Below, piece by piece: positions 44,137 through 53,529 of a stretch of 64,000 bases of DNA. This DNA is from Zooshikella sp050749885 (lineage in GTDB: Bacteria > Pseudomonadota > Gammaproteobacteria > Pseudomonadales > Zooshikellaceae): the NCBI RefSeq assembly GCF_050749885.1, contig NZ_JBOIUB010000013.1, positions 62,001-126,000 on the forward strand. Direction: 5' to 3'. Every line of letters begins with the position of its first letter. Position 1 is the stretch's first letter. The translations under genes and the position numbers were made by a program. The notes under the pieces were generated by a model that saw nothing but the letters and a program-made list of their open reading frames with translations, did no database searches and had not been told where the DNA came from.

Positions 44137-47100
44137 TTACTCTATGGTTGTTTCAGGCTCAATGGATGTTACCCCAAAATCTTCCAGAATCATATAAAAT
44201 GCAGGAAGAACTACTAATACAAGTACGGTTGAGGTTAATAATCCAAAAACAATACTGGTGACGAGTGGAATGAGAATTTGGGCTTGCATACTGGTTTCAA
44301 ACAGTAATGGAATCATGCCCATGGTTGTGGTTAATGTGGTAAGAAAAATGGCCCTGAATCGGTCGCGAGTGGCATTACTGGCAGCTTCATGAACAGCGAT
44401 GCCATTTTTAGCATGTAATTTGACGAATTCTACCAGCAGTATTGAGTTATTAACAACGATACCGGCTAATGAAACGAACCCCATCACGCTGGGCATGGAT
44501 AAATCAATTCCAAGCAGAATATGTCCCCAGATAACACCAATGAGAGAAAGAGGAATAGCTAATAAAACGATGATAGGTTCAAGGTAGTTTTTAAATTGAA
44601 AACTTAATAAACAAAAAATGCCTAGAATACCCATCGTAAAAATAGTACCAAATGAACTTCCTGTAGTTTTGCTATTTTTCATTTGTCCTTCCAGACCAAT
44701 CTCTATATCTGGGTAATTTGCTTTTAATGTTGGAAAAAAGTTTTTTTGTGTATCAATCAATACTTGGGCTGTATTAGCCCGTTTATCGTCTACTTCACCA
44801 TATACGGTAACCGTTCTTTTCTTATTAATTCGGTTTATTTTGGCGTACTCACGGGCATAATCTATGTGAGCGATTGAACTAAGGGGAACCGCTTCATTTG
44901 TTGCAGGATGAATGATAGACATATAGTCAAAGTCGGTAAGCGTGTTTTTTGAGTTATCGTCAAGCATGACATGAACTTCATAGTCTTCATCGCCATATTG
45001 GATGCTTGCTACATTATTTCCTTGGTAAGCGCCTCGTAGCTGCTGAGCTATCATGTTGGCATTGATGCCTTTTGCCAGCGTGCCTTCCTGCATTTTTATA
45101 TGAATTTGTGGCATACCTGGCCTTAAGTCATCACGAATTCCGCTGACCCCTTCATAAGCTAAAAGCCATTCTTGTAGGGCATAAGATGCTGAGGATAGTT
45201 CATTTAAATCATTTCCTTGTAAACGAATTTGTATTGCCTGACCACCAGGCCCTGACATAGGATTTTTGAACATGATGGATATAGCATCAGCAAAGGTACC
45301 AACGTTTTTTTGCCACTCCGCGGTAATTTGATTGATAGTGGCTTTTCGCTGTTCTACAGAAAGTAAATCCACACTAATCGTTGCCACGTGACTCCCTGAT
45401 TCGTCCGCAACACTGTTTTCGTTATATTTAATGCTGTAATTTTGCACTAAAGGTGCAATCTCGTTTTGACTCATTTCGTTGTCTAGTTTCTTTAGACCCG
45501 CGATGACGTGAGATACAATTTCTTCTGTACGTGCTAACGGTGTTCCCTGTGGTAGCAGAATTTTGGCGTCGATATTATTGCCATCAATTTCTGGAAATGC
45601 TTTAAATTTTAGAAGTCCCGCCGGTACTAGAGAGAGTGTGATGATTAAGCACGCAAAAGTAAGTCCAATCGTCAGGTAACGATATTTAATTGAGCATTTA
45701 GCAAGGGACTCAACATTTTCTTTTAAACGCTCAAAAAGATGGTGAAATTTTTCTTTCCAGTGAAGTATTTTCGTTGGATTATCATGGTCTTTTTGAATGG
45801 CATGAATGAGATGGTTGGGCAATATAATAAATGCTTCTACTAGACTGACGGTGATAACGGTGATGAGTACAATGGGTAATACTTTAAGTACTTGGCCAAT
45901 ATCTCCTTTAAGAAATAACAATCCTCCAAAAATTAGAATGGTTGTAATAAAAGATGAAAGAATCCCTCTTGCAACTTTTTTGGTACCCTCAATGGCTGCA
46001 TCAAGAGGAGATAAACCACGCTTATATTCTGCGGCAATACTTTCAGAAATAACAATAGCATCGTCCATTAAAATACCAATGGCAATTAATAAGCCGACCA
46101 TTGAGATCATATTAATTGATACATCCATGGCATGGATAAACATGAAGCTTCCCAAAAATGCGACAGGTAAACCCATAGCCACCCAAAAGGTATACCTAAA
46201 GTTAAAAAATAAGAACAATGATAAGATGACAAGAATGATACCTTGCCAACTGTTTGTGAGCACCAGCTGAATACGGTCTTTAATAATTGAAGCAAAGTCA
46301 TTGGTAATAATCAGCTCAATGCCATCGGGTAGAGTCTGATTTTCATTTTCGACAAAGTTTTTCACAGCTTCATAAATACTTAAGCTGTCATCACGTTTAT
46401 TTTTAGAAATCTTAAGTATGGCGGCAGGACGTCCGTTAAATGCTATGGTATCTTCTTTTGTTTCAAAAGTATCAGTAATAGTTGCGATTTCTCCTAGTGT
46501 AACTTCTGCGCCAGAAGTACTACTTGAAATGATAAGCTTACTTAGCTCATCAGGGGTTTTTCGTTGGTCATAAAATTTGATTTGGTAATAACGATTATCT
46601 GTGTTTAATTCGCCTGCAGGTAAATCGAGAGACTGGTTACTAATGGCATTGGCGATATCCTGAATACTCATTCCATACTTTCTTAAATTTTCTTCTGCAA
46701 TAGCTACTTTAAGAATACGTTGGGAGAAACCGCTGATAGAAACCTTTGGTATGATGGGGTTTTCAGCAAGCTTTGTCTTCATTATTTCTGCAAGCTGTTT
46801 GAGTTGGGTTTTGTCAATATTGGCACTGATTGCAATACTGACCACATCACTGGTTTGGTTAAGCTCTTCAATTACAGGGGATTCAGATTGTTGTGGTAGG
46901 GTATTCACGGCATCTACAGCATCACGAATATCTTGAATAAAATCGTCAAAATTACCATTTTCTGTCATTTTTAACACGAAACTGCCCATATTATCTGCAG
47001 CCTCACAGCGTGTTTCTTCTACAAAACTAATGGTATCAGTAGCATCTTCAAGAGGCAGACAGATACTTTCTTCTATTTCCTTGGCATCAGCTCCTGGGTA

Positions 47101-47244
47101 GGTGACACTCACCTGCACTTCATACTTTTCGATGCTAGGAAAGGTTTCTTTTTCCATTTTGGATATGGTCAGTAGTCCAGAGACCAAAAAAAGTATCATC
47201 AATATATTGCTGGCAGTTGGGTGCTCTGCAAAATACCTGATCAT
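44137..47244 (-). CDS. RND efflux permease
   Basis: A 1035-residue RND pump with 12 transmembrane segments: TM1 ASNILMILFLVSGLLTI, then the porter-domain entry FPSIEKYEVQVSVTYPGADAKEIEESICLPLEDA, the TM4 relay IGILMDDAIVISESIAAEYKRG with paired Asp residues, and the second-half MPSVMGFVSLAGIVVNNSILLVEFVKLH. It is distinct from the first RND pump in the window and closest to the broad AcrB-like subgroup with Glu/Asp-rich periplasmic loops. It follows its adaptor gene with a 69 bp gap on the same strand. Confidence 0.92.
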   Translation of the reverse strand: MIRYFAEHPTASNILMILFLVSGLLTISKMEKETFPSIEKYEVQVSVTYPGADAKEIEESICLPLEDATDTISFVEETRCEAADNMGSFVLKMTENGNFDDFIQDIRDAVDAVNTLPQQSESPVIEELNQTSDVVSIAISANIDKTQLKQLAEIMKTKLAENPIIPKVSISGFSQRILKVAIAEENLRKYGMSIQDIANAISNQSLDLPAGELNTDNRYYQIKFYDQRKTPDELSKLIISSSTSGAEVTLGEIATITDTFETKEDTIAFNGRPAAILKISKNKRDDSLSIYEAVKNFVENENQTLPDGIELIITNDFASIIKDRIQLVLTNSWQGIILVILSLFLFFNFRYTFWVAMGLPVAFLGSFMFIHAMDVSINMISMVGLLIAIGILMDDAIVISESIAAEYKRGLSPLDAAIEGTKKVARGILSSFITTILIFGGLLFLKGDIGQVLKVLPIVLITVITVSLVEAFIILPNHLIHAIQKDHDNPTKILHWKEKFHHLFERLKENVESLAKCSIKYRYLTIGLTFACLIITLSLVPAGLLKFKAFPEIDGNNIDAKILLPQGTPLARTEEIVSHVIAGLKKLDNEMSQNEIAPLVQNYSIKYNENSVADESGSHVATISVDLLSVEQRKATINQITAEWQKNVGTFADAISIMFKNPMSGPGGQAIQIRLQGNDLNELSSASYALQEWLLAYEGVSGIRDDLRPGMPQIHIKMQEGTLAKGINANMIAQQLRGAYQGNNVASIQYGDEDYEVHVMLDDNSKNTLTDFDYMSIIHPATNEAVPLSSIAHIDYAREYAKINRINKKRTVTVYGEVDDKRANTAQVLIDTQKNFFPTLKANYPDIEIGLEGQMKNSKTTGSSFGTIFTMGILGIFCLLSFQFKNYLEPIIVLLAIPLSLIGVIWGHILLGIDLSMPSVMGFVSLAGIVVNNSILLVEFVKLHAKNGIAVHEAASNATRDRFRAIFLTTLTTTMGMIPLLFETSMQAQILIPLVTSIVFGLLTSTVLVLVVLPAFYMILEDFGVTSIEPETTIE

Positions 47245-47313
47245 GTATGCCTCTTTAACAATAAAACCAATATATTTTTGAACGGACTTTTATAAGGTAT
47301 TAGGTCATATCAT

Positions 47314-48681
47314 CTATTTAAATGCTGACTCAGCATTAGCAAGTGCCAGGATTATTTTCTCTTGTGTCGTATTTAGCTTCGGCTGTAAGACCATTCCCTC
47401 TACAGCGGGTATCAAGTCTGTCGTAATGACTTTATCCCCATCACTAATTCCTTGTTCAACGACGGCAAGTTCGCCGATATTGTAAGCGACAATAACGTCT
47501 TTAATGACTAGTTGGTTATTTTTTCCTACGGTATAGACTTTATTTTGATGAATAACCGTTCGAGGGATCACTAGGCGCTCTCTTGCTGGTGCTGTAAACT
47601 CTACTTCAGTATACATTCCTTTGAGTAGTGGTGGACGTTTACCTGGAATGACTTTTTGGTATGAATCATCGACCCCAACAATGATTGAGACAGTTCTGCT
47701 GGTTTGATTAATCGATTCACCTAAACGAATGGCTTTTCCTTGCCAGAGCGTATCTTTAAATGCACCCACTAGTTTTACTTTTGCCTTTAGTCCCAATTTT
47801 TTGAGTACTTCTTGGGTTGATGGAATAGTATTTGAAAATTTTATTTCTTCAATTCCGGTTAATAAAACTCTAGCGTGAGAGACAGGAAGTTCTGCCGTTA
47901 TTTCAACCCGTCCTATATTGGTAGCCGTGAATAGTTTTCCTCCTCGGCTAATAAATTGGTCTTGTTCTACATAAACCTGACTAATACGTGCATTAAAAGG
48001 ACTGGTAATGACTGTACGCGCCAAATTATTCTGTTGCTGCTCAATATCCTGTTGCGCTTGAATAATCTGAGCTTCAGTCACTTTAATTTGAGCGGGTAAC
48101 GTTTTTAGCGCATTTTCTAGTGTTTGTTTACTTTCTTGTAGTTTGAGGAGTGCTTGTTCTTCTTCTTCAACTAATGATTGTGAAATACTTTTTTGTTTAA
48201 GTAGTTTGCGTTTTCGTTCAAGTGCTTTTAAACCCAACGTATAGTTTTGCTCTGCAATGGTAAAAAGTGATTGAGTATTTTTTTTATCGGTTATTAGTTT
48301 ATCGCGTTCTGTTTGATAAATCGCCAGGCTGGCTTCGGCTTTGGCGAGAGATAATTGATAATCGGAGGGATCTATTTTAATCAGAACAGCACCTTGATTA
48401 ACACTGGCGCCTTTTTTTAACTCAGGGCTAATGTAGATAATACTTCCTTCAACTTGAGCATTTCCATCTAACGTTTTTTCTGGGCTAACCTCTCCATAAC
48501 CAATGGCTCTGCCTTTTACAGGAATTGTTTTAGCAACGATATACTCAGCTAACTTTTGGGACTTACGATTTTCATCTCTTTTGAGTGTTTGATCTTTTTG
48601 TGTAATTAAAAAGGCAATCAAAACGCCGGCTATTATAGTGATAAGCAAACTGATTTTTTTGCGCAGCCAATGGCTTGTCAT
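47314..48681 (-). CDS. RND efflux periplasmic adaptor
   Basis: A 455-residue adaptor anchored by an N-terminal membrane helix (KKISLLITIIAGVLIAFLITQK). It has a first lipoyl half (GSIIYISPELKKGASVNQGAVLIKIDPSDYQLSLAKAEASL), an unusually long alpha-helical hairpin (about 115-215, rich in Gln and Leu), the second lipoyl half (VITSPFNARISQVYVEQDQFISRGGKLF) and C-terminal barrel domains. It probably forms a tripartite pump with the next gene and a TolC-like channel elsewhere. Confidence 0.88.
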   Translation of the reverse strand: MTSHWLRKKISLLITIIAGVLIAFLITQKDQTLKRDENRKSQKLAEYIVAKTIPVKGRAIGYGEVSPEKTLDGNAQVEGSIIYISPELKKGASVNQGAVLIKIDPSDYQLSLAKAEASLAIYQTERDKLITDKKNTQSLFTIAEQNYTLGLKALERKRKLLKQKSISQSLVEEEEQALLKLQESKQTLENALKTLPAQIKVTEAQIIQAQQDIEQQQNNLARTVITSPFNARISQVYVEQDQFISRGGKLFTATNIGRVEITAELPVSHARVLLTGIEEIKFSNTIPSTQEVLKKLGLKAKVKLVGAFKDTLWQGKAIRLGESINQTSRTVSIIVGVDDSYQKVIPGKRPPLLKGMYTEVEFTAPARERLVIPRTVIHQNKVYTVGKNNQLVIKDVIVAYNIGELAVVEQGISDGDKVITTDLIPAVEGMVLQPKLNTTQEKIILALANAESAFK

Positions 48682-48880
48682 TGTTAGCCCCTTTGGTACA
48701 AAACAAGATACTGTGCGTAAAGTAAACGTTATAATTATAGCGTTTTAGCTTGATGAAAGCGTCATTAGGTTTTTATATAAATGTAGCAAAATTATTTTGT
48801 TACTAATCTTGTCGATAATGTATTGAAAAGCGTTTTAAATAAACTGGGGGGCTAGACTAGAAGTGAATAGCGTATTGCTG

Positions 48881-48907
48881 AAAACTACCCGGAGAGAGGG
48901 TAGTTTT
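48881..48907 (-). terminator. Terminator of cutC
   Basis: AAAACTACCC (48881-48890) and GGGTAGTTTT (48898-48907) form a perfect 10 bp stem whose A/T ends supply the U-tract in either direction; it lies 55 bp after the cutC stop. Confidence 0.7.
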
Positions 48908-48961
48908 CATAAGCCTTTAATTGAGGATAATGAGGCTAATAGTCAGTGGTGGTAAATAAAA

Positions 48962-49729
48962 TTACTTTTGATTTAAGATCGCTTTGGCTGCTTTAATTTC
49001 TTCTATATCTGGTAAATAGAAACCAAACTCATCACCTGCAGCGTTAGGACCCATATGTATATTGGGATTCTGGTGTTGCATTGTTGAGGCAATACGTTTT
49101 CTTGCAGACATATGGACTTCTTGAGCAGGTACAGCTTCAAGAAAGGATTGAAGATTGCTGGCTTTTAGTCCACTGCCAGGCATGATGATCAACTGGTCTT
49201 GTGCCTGCTTGATAAGTTCTTGTAAGACACTGATACCATCAACAGCATGATGCTGAAATCCTGCGGTTAAAATTCGTTCAACGCCAAGTTTTAAACAGAC
49301 CTCTAATGATTGAATAGGGTCTTTAGTCATGTCAAAGGCTCGATGCAGCGTGATGGATAAGGGATGAGCCAGTGCTATTAGACTATGTAAACGGTCATAA
49401 TCCAACTCTCCCTCTGTGGTTAAGATGCCTGTTACGAAACCATTTAGCGTTGGAAAAGCATGTTTGATGGCTAACAGATCTGCTTTCATAACCGCAAACT
49501 CTTCATCAGAGTAGCAAAAGTCTCCTGCACGGGGACGTAGCATGATATTAATGGGTAGATTAATTTTGTCTCTAATATTGTAAATCAGCCCAATTGATGG
49601 CGTCAGCCCACCACAGCTTAACTCTCCGCATAACTCTAAGCGATCAGCACCTGCGGATGCCGCAATGAGTGCACCGTCGACAGAGTCAACACACACTTCT
49701 AGCTTTGTACAAGATATGGAGTCTTTCAT
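48962..49729 (-). CDS. cutC: CutC family protein
   Basis: A 255-residue TIM-barrel protein matching CutC: LEVCVDSVDGALIAASAGADRLELCGELSCGGLTPSIGL at the N-terminus, then PINIMLRPRAGDFCYSDEEFAVM, HRAFDMTKDPIQSLE, ILTAGFQHHAVDGI and IMPGSGLKASNL. Historically linked to copper tolerance, although the direct role is disputed. Single-gene unit. Confidence 0.94.
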   Translation of the reverse strand: MKDSISCTKLEVCVDSVDGALIAASAGADRLELCGELSCGGLTPSIGLIYNIRDKINLPINIMLRPRAGDFCYSDEEFAVMKADLLAIKHAFPTLNGFVTGILTTEGELDYDRLHSLIALAHPLSITLHRAFDMTKDPIQSLEVCLKLGVERILTAGFQHHAVDGISVLQELIKQAQDQLIIMPGSGLKASNLQSFLEAVPAQEVHMSARKRIASTMQHQNPNIHMGPNAAGDEFGFYLPDIEEIKAAKAILNQK

Positions 49730-49766
49730 GGAGTTACCTTAACTCTTGGCATGATTTACTTATAGC

Positions 49767-49892
49767 TATACCCTTCACGAATCATTTTTAAGGTTTGTTG
49801 TCAGCGTTCTTCACCTCAGTCACTTATTAATATAAGCTTCTGAGGCTTCATCACTTGACGGCCGCCCCTAAAAACCCTTCGTTATGGGTATA
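49767..49892. repeat. TATACCC-ended palindromic repeat element
   Basis: A 126 bp element bounded by TATACCC (49767-49773) and GGGTATA (49886-49892), with further imperfect mirror symmetry inwards (ATTTTTAAGG against CCTAAAAA). An inner stem CCTCAG (49814-49819) / CTGAGG (49840-49845) is present. It has no coding capacity; it looks like a MITE or REP-type dispersed element. Confidence 0.55.
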
Positions 49893-50341
49893 TTGTATAC
49901 TTAGCTGTATTGACAGCAAAATTTACGATTCTGGTGATTTTAATACAAGGCAGGTGAATGGCTGTTGATTACAGTCATATTGAGCGTCTGAGTTGCCTAA
50001 TCTGTTTAACAATTGACTTGCTGTATTACTGGCTTATAGATGCCCTTATAGCCAATATACCCTTAGTATTGGGTTTAGCTTTTAGCGTTCAATAATATGT
50101 TGTGTTGCAGTTATAATGTTCATTGATTAGTTGAAGCGCTACTTTGTCTGAAAAGGGGTTTTTTAGGAATTTCTTATATTTTATAAGGTTGCTGTTATTT
50201 TTATACATAATACAGTAGTCAGTATAAATGTTAAAAACATGATGCTTGTCACACATATTTATGTATATTCTGTTCCAAATAAAAATTCTATTTAATAAAA
50301 TTTAAGGAACCATACGGCTTATAGCTTATAACTTGCTTATA

Positions 50342-50381
50342 GGCATACTCTCAAAAAGTACATTTTTAGAGGTGCCCTTAT
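50342..50381. repeat. Imperfect palindrome of the GAGGTGCCC type
   Basis: A left arm (ACTCTCAAAAA) and a right arm (TTTTTAGAGGTGCCC) form an imperfect hairpin with a 5-base centre. It resembles the element at 56485-56530, so a small dispersed family is likely. Confidence 0.4.
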
Positions 50382-50539
50382 GATAAAGTGTATTTGAGAC
50401 TCATAGCAGTAAGAAAAACACTGCAAAAGTTTTGTATTAGTTATTGATAAGCTGTATTTCCACCCTCCATAGTGGTCCTAATGCACCCTAACTGTTTGCC
50501 AGGATGGGGATATTTTCTGTAACTACATGGAATGTCACT

Positions 50540-51628
50540 ATGAAACGTGCTTGGTACTATATTCTGCCACCAGCTGTGATTGTTGCATATGCCAGTATTG
50601 CGACCTTACAAAAGGGACAGCATTCATTGCAGCAATCTAAATCAGAGCCTGTAGTTCAACAAGGTATGATAACTCAGCAACGTCAACAGATAACGTTAAA
50701 TAAAAATGAACAATCCAGTGAACGTATTGCTGTCAATGAGAATAACACCAACCAAACTTCAAAAATAAAAGCGCTTTTACCTTCATCTTGGGAAGGAACA
50801 CGCATTGACGGGCGACTACAAATAGATGAAGCAGGCCATCTTGTTGTAGAACAAGAAACAAAAGATTTATTTGATTATTTTTTGTCTGCAACAGGGGAGG
50901 TTCCCACTGAAGAGCTTATTATAAAGCTTCAGCATTATTTAACTGAAAACCTACCCTCTCCAGCAAGAGAGGAAGGGTTAAGCTTGCTGAGCGATTATAT
51001 TAGTTATCGCGTCGAATTGTCTAACTATCAAGAACAGTATGCAAATATACATTTAAATGGAAATGTAGAACCAACACAGGTTAATTTTCAAAATAATGTA
51101 GGACAACTTCAAGCTCATTTCGAACACTTATATCAATTACGGCGAGATAAGCTTGGAATGGAAGCTGCAGACGCTTTTTTCGGGTTGGAGGAAGAGTATG
51201 ATCAGTATCAACTACAAAAAATTAAAATAGCCCAGAATGAGTCGCTTTCCTCTACAGAAAAACAGGCTGAATATACTCGTATATTGGATGAAATACCTAC
51301 TCAAGTCAGGTTTATTGTCGCGCCTGAACAAGTTATGAATCAGCTTAGTAATATTGATCAGCAGTATGTATCTGAAACTGAACGTTACCAAGCGAGAAGT
51401 GAGTTATTAGGCAATGAGGCTGCACAAAGACTTGCAGTACTTGATAAAAAAAGAAAACAATGGAAGTCCCGACTTTCAACCTTTAGAACAATGAAGGCAG
51501 AAATCGAACATGCTGGACTATCCACTAGTGACCAACAATTGGCAATTAACCAATTACTCAATCAGCAGTTTAGTTCTGACGAACGTAAACGTGTTGCTGC
51601 TATTGAAAATATAAGTACTCCCTATTAA
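50540..51628 (+). CDS. lifO: Lipase foldase (LifO/LimK chaperone)
   Basis: About 362 residues. An N-terminal membrane anchor (WYYILPPAVIVAYASIA) and a variable linker precede the foldase domain: LPSSWEGTRIDGRLQIDEAGHLVVEQETKDLFDYFLSATGE (around residues 90-130), then helical arms to the end. The KDLFDYFLSATGE block is the conserved RxxFDY motif with Lys in place of Arg. Foldases stay in the inner membrane and fold the secreted lipase in the periplasm. I use the ATG at 50540 because it directly precedes the anchor; the frame is open to 50504. The gene lies upstream of its lipase, as in Acinetobacter; in Pseudomonas the order is reversed. Confidence 0.85.
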   Translation: MKRAWYYILPPAVIVAYASIATLQKGQHSLQQSKSEPVVQQGMITQQRQQITLNKNEQSSERIAVNENNTNQTSKIKALLPSSWEGTRIDGRLQIDEAGHLVVEQETKDLFDYFLSATGEVPTEELIIKLQHYLTENLPSPAREEGLSLLSDYISYRVELSNYQEQYANIHLNGNVEPTQVNFQNNVGQLQAHFEHLYQLRRDKLGMEAADAFFGLEEEYDQYQLQKIKIAQNESLSSTEKQAEYTRILDEIPTQVRFIVAPEQVMNQLSNIDQQYVSETERYQARSELLGNEAAQRLAVLDKKRKQWKSRLSTFRTMKAEIEHAGLSTSDQQLAINQLLNQQFSSDERKRVAAIENISTPY

Positions 51629-51637
51629 TTATCTAAA

Positions 51638-51659
51638 TATACCCTTCACTGTGGGTATA
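51638..51659. repeat. Short TATACCC/GGGTATA hairpin
   Basis: TATACCC and GGGTATA flank an 8-base loop, in the 120 bp between foldase and lipase genes. The ends are the same as those of the element at 49767-49892, so it may be a deletion derivative; it may also act as a weak terminator or attenuator. Confidence 0.45.
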
Positions 51660-51748
51660 AATTTTCTGTACTCGCTTCGCAAGAAATACATAACTATAGC
51701 GAAGTTTTTTGATGTAGATGTTTGTTGTTTTAAAAGAGGAGATTATCA

Positions 51749-52774
51749 ATGAAAAAAACACTATCAGCAGTAGCTGTTAGCGTTGCTTTGGCAACGACAA
51801 GTACTGCACATGCTGGTTGGTTAAACTGGGTTAAGTTTATCAATCAATTGACTGAGCCTACAGTGCAAGAAAATTATACGAAAACAGCTCATCCTATTGT
51901 GCTTGTACATGGAACAATGGGTTTTAAATCCATTAAAGGCGTTGATTACTTCTATGGTATCGCGCAATCACTGCGTAGAAGTGGTGCAACAGTATTTACT
52001 GCAAATTTGAGTGCACTTGAGTCTGATGAAGCACGTGGTGAACAGTTAATTGAACAGCTGGAAAAATGGCAGGCAATTAATGGTGCGACAGGTTTTAATC
52101 TAATTGGCCATGCACAAGGTGGTAATACGATTCGTTATGTTGCTGCGGTACGTCCAGATTTGGTTAAGTCAGTAACCGCCATTGGAACACCTGTTAATGG
52201 TAGTATTTTTGCGGATAAGGTGTTAGGCGTATTTAAAAAACTGGATGAAAAACAGCCATTATTAGGTAAAGTGACAAAATTTGTAGGTCAGCTTATTACG
52301 AATGGTGCAATCACCTTGGTGGATAATGCTGTTGCAGATAACCCTTCAGGAAAGAGTCAAAATATTGCTAATGTGTTGACTGCGCTTAGTACTGAAAAAA
52401 TGCAATCATTTAATGAAAAATACAGTGCCGCATTACCTTTAACTCCCTGTGGAGAAGGTGAAGCCGTAGTTAATGGCGTACATTATTACTCTTGGGGAGG
52501 GAATAAATCGTATACTAATCCCGTTGATCCTTCTGATTATATTATGTTAGGTACAGCATTAATGTTTGGTAAGCACGGCGATGCAAATACGCCTAAACAT
52601 GATGGTCTGGTTAGCAGTTGTAATATGCATTTAGGAAAAGTAATTCGAGATGATTATAAACTTAATCATTTAGATGAAATTAATCAGGTAATGGGTATGT
52701 ATGGATTTTTTAATACCAATCCCATTAGTATCTATCGACAACATGCTAATCGTTTACAGCAAGCAGGTTTGTAG
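51749..52774 (+). CDS. Secreted family I.1/I.2 lipase homologue lacking the catalytic serine
   Basis: A 341-residue secreted protein with a signal peptide ending at AHA. It is a full-length match to Pseudomonas/Burkholderia-type lipases: PIVLVHGTMGFKSIKGVDYFYGI, DGLVSSCNMHLGKVIRDDYKLNHLDEINQVMG, and ISIYRQHANRLQQAGL at the end. The acid (Asp285) and His307 of the triad, and Cys234/Cys291 for the disulfide, are conserved. The nucleophile elbow, normally GHSQGG, reads GHAQGG: codon GCA at 52112-52114 encodes Ala122. Unless this is a sequencing error, the protein cannot be a normal serine lipase. A strong AGAGGAG site precedes the ATG. Upstream lies its dedicated foldase gene. Confidence 0.9.
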   Translation: MKKTLSAVAVSVALATTSTAHAGWLNWVKFINQLTEPTVQENYTKTAHPIVLVHGTMGFKSIKGVDYFYGIAQSLRRSGATVFTANLSALESDEARGEQLIEQLEKWQAINGATGFNLIGHAQGGNTIRYVAAVRPDLVKSVTAIGTPVNGSIFADKVLGVFKKLDEKQPLLGKVTKFVGQLITNGAITLVDNAVADNPSGKSQNIANVLTALSTEKMQSFNEKYSAALPLTPCGEGEAVVNGVHYYSWGGNKSYTNPVDPSDYIMLGTALMFGKHGDANTPKHDGLVSSCNMHLGKVIRDDYKLNHLDEINQVMGMYGFFNTNPISIYRQHANRLQQAGL

Positions 52775-52910
52775 AAAACGTTGATTATCTGTGTTGATAG
52801 ATTATTTTTCTTGCAAAACAAGGCAAAGAGACGGTTATCGAAATAATTGCGTAATGGATGCGTTTTTGCTATTAATAAACTCATCTACTGGACGGCATTA
52901 GGAGTGCGTT

Positions 52911-53465
52911 ATGTTGAAATGTACCAGCTGTCGTCAAGGTTCGTTGACGCCAGGTTATTTGGATATGCTGTTTCCTTGCCATATATGTGATCATTGTGGT
53001 GGCAACTGGGTCTTATTGAAAGACTATTTACGCTGGAAAGAGGCAAATCCAGATTACCAGTTTGAACAGGCAAATATAGATGTAGAAGCCGAAGATTCTA
53101 AACGAGCGATGACCTGTCCTCAAACAGGAAAACTGATGGTTAAGTATCGTATTTCTAAAGATACCGACCATCGTTTGGATTTAAGTCCTGATGTGCACGG
53201 CATTTGGTTAGATAAAGGTGAGTGGGAATTACTCAAAAAAGCAGGACTGGCTGGAAACCTTAATGCTATTTTTACAGATCCTTGGCAACGAAAAATAAGA
53301 GAAGCCAATGCTAAAGAGGTCTTTGAACAGCTATATAAAGAACAGTTTGGTGAGGATGATTATCAAAAAATAAAACAGACTCGTGACTGGTTGAGTCAGC
53401 ATCCAAAGCGAAGTGATTTAATTGCCTATTTGGTGGCTGATGATCCTTACTCTGCCAATCGTTAG
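52911..53465 (+). CDS. TFIIB-type zinc-ribbon protein
   Basis: A 184-residue protein with two zinc-ribbon-like modules: LKCTSCRQGSLTP with HICDHCGGNWV near the N-terminus (about 3-34), and a second MTCPQTGKLMVKY ... DVHGIWLDKGEWELLKK module (about 67-110) in which the CxxC pairs are degenerate. GGNW/GIWLDKGE is the signature of the zf-TFIIB family (PF13453). The C-terminal third is helical and charged. Function unknown. It ends at a strong terminator shared with the convergent OCD-family gene. Confidence 0.75.
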   Translation: MLKCTSCRQGSLTPGYLDMLFPCHICDHCGGNWVLLKDYLRWKEANPDYQFEQANIDVEAEDSKRAMTCPQTGKLMVKYRISKDTDHRLDLSPDVHGIWLDKGEWELLKKAGLAGNLNAIFTDPWQRKIREANAKEVFEQLYKEQFGEDDYQKIKQTRDWLSQHPKRSDLIAYLVADDPYSANR

Positions 53466-53482
53466 TGATGATTGGTTAAGCT

Positions 53483-53519
53483 AAAATAGCCTCGTTAAAA
53501 AATAGTGAGGCTATTTTTT
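53483..53519. terminator. Strong bidirectional terminator
   Basis: AAAATAGCCTC (53483-53493) and GAGGCTATTTT (53507-53517) form a perfect 11 bp stem followed by T's, 18 bp after the zinc-ribbon stop and 11 bp before the convergent OCD stop. Confidence 0.85.
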
Positions 53520-53529
53520 GTGTCATAAA

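Larger units (their letters stand above)
49730..50539. other. Long intergenic region upstream of the foldase gene
   Basis: About 800 bp with no gene. It contains two repeat structures, at 49767-49892 and 50342-50381 (listed separately), and a degenerate TATACCC-type hairpin near 50058. The region is AT-rich. Confidence 0.4.

Noticed and set aside
45806..46270. A 154-codon frame antisense to the second RND gene
   Set aside because: Lies wholly inside a well-supported membrane transporter gene and has no domain.
49767..49892. Possible insertion sequence at the TATACCC element
   Set aside because: Only 126 bp and no transposase frame; kept as a small palindromic repeat.
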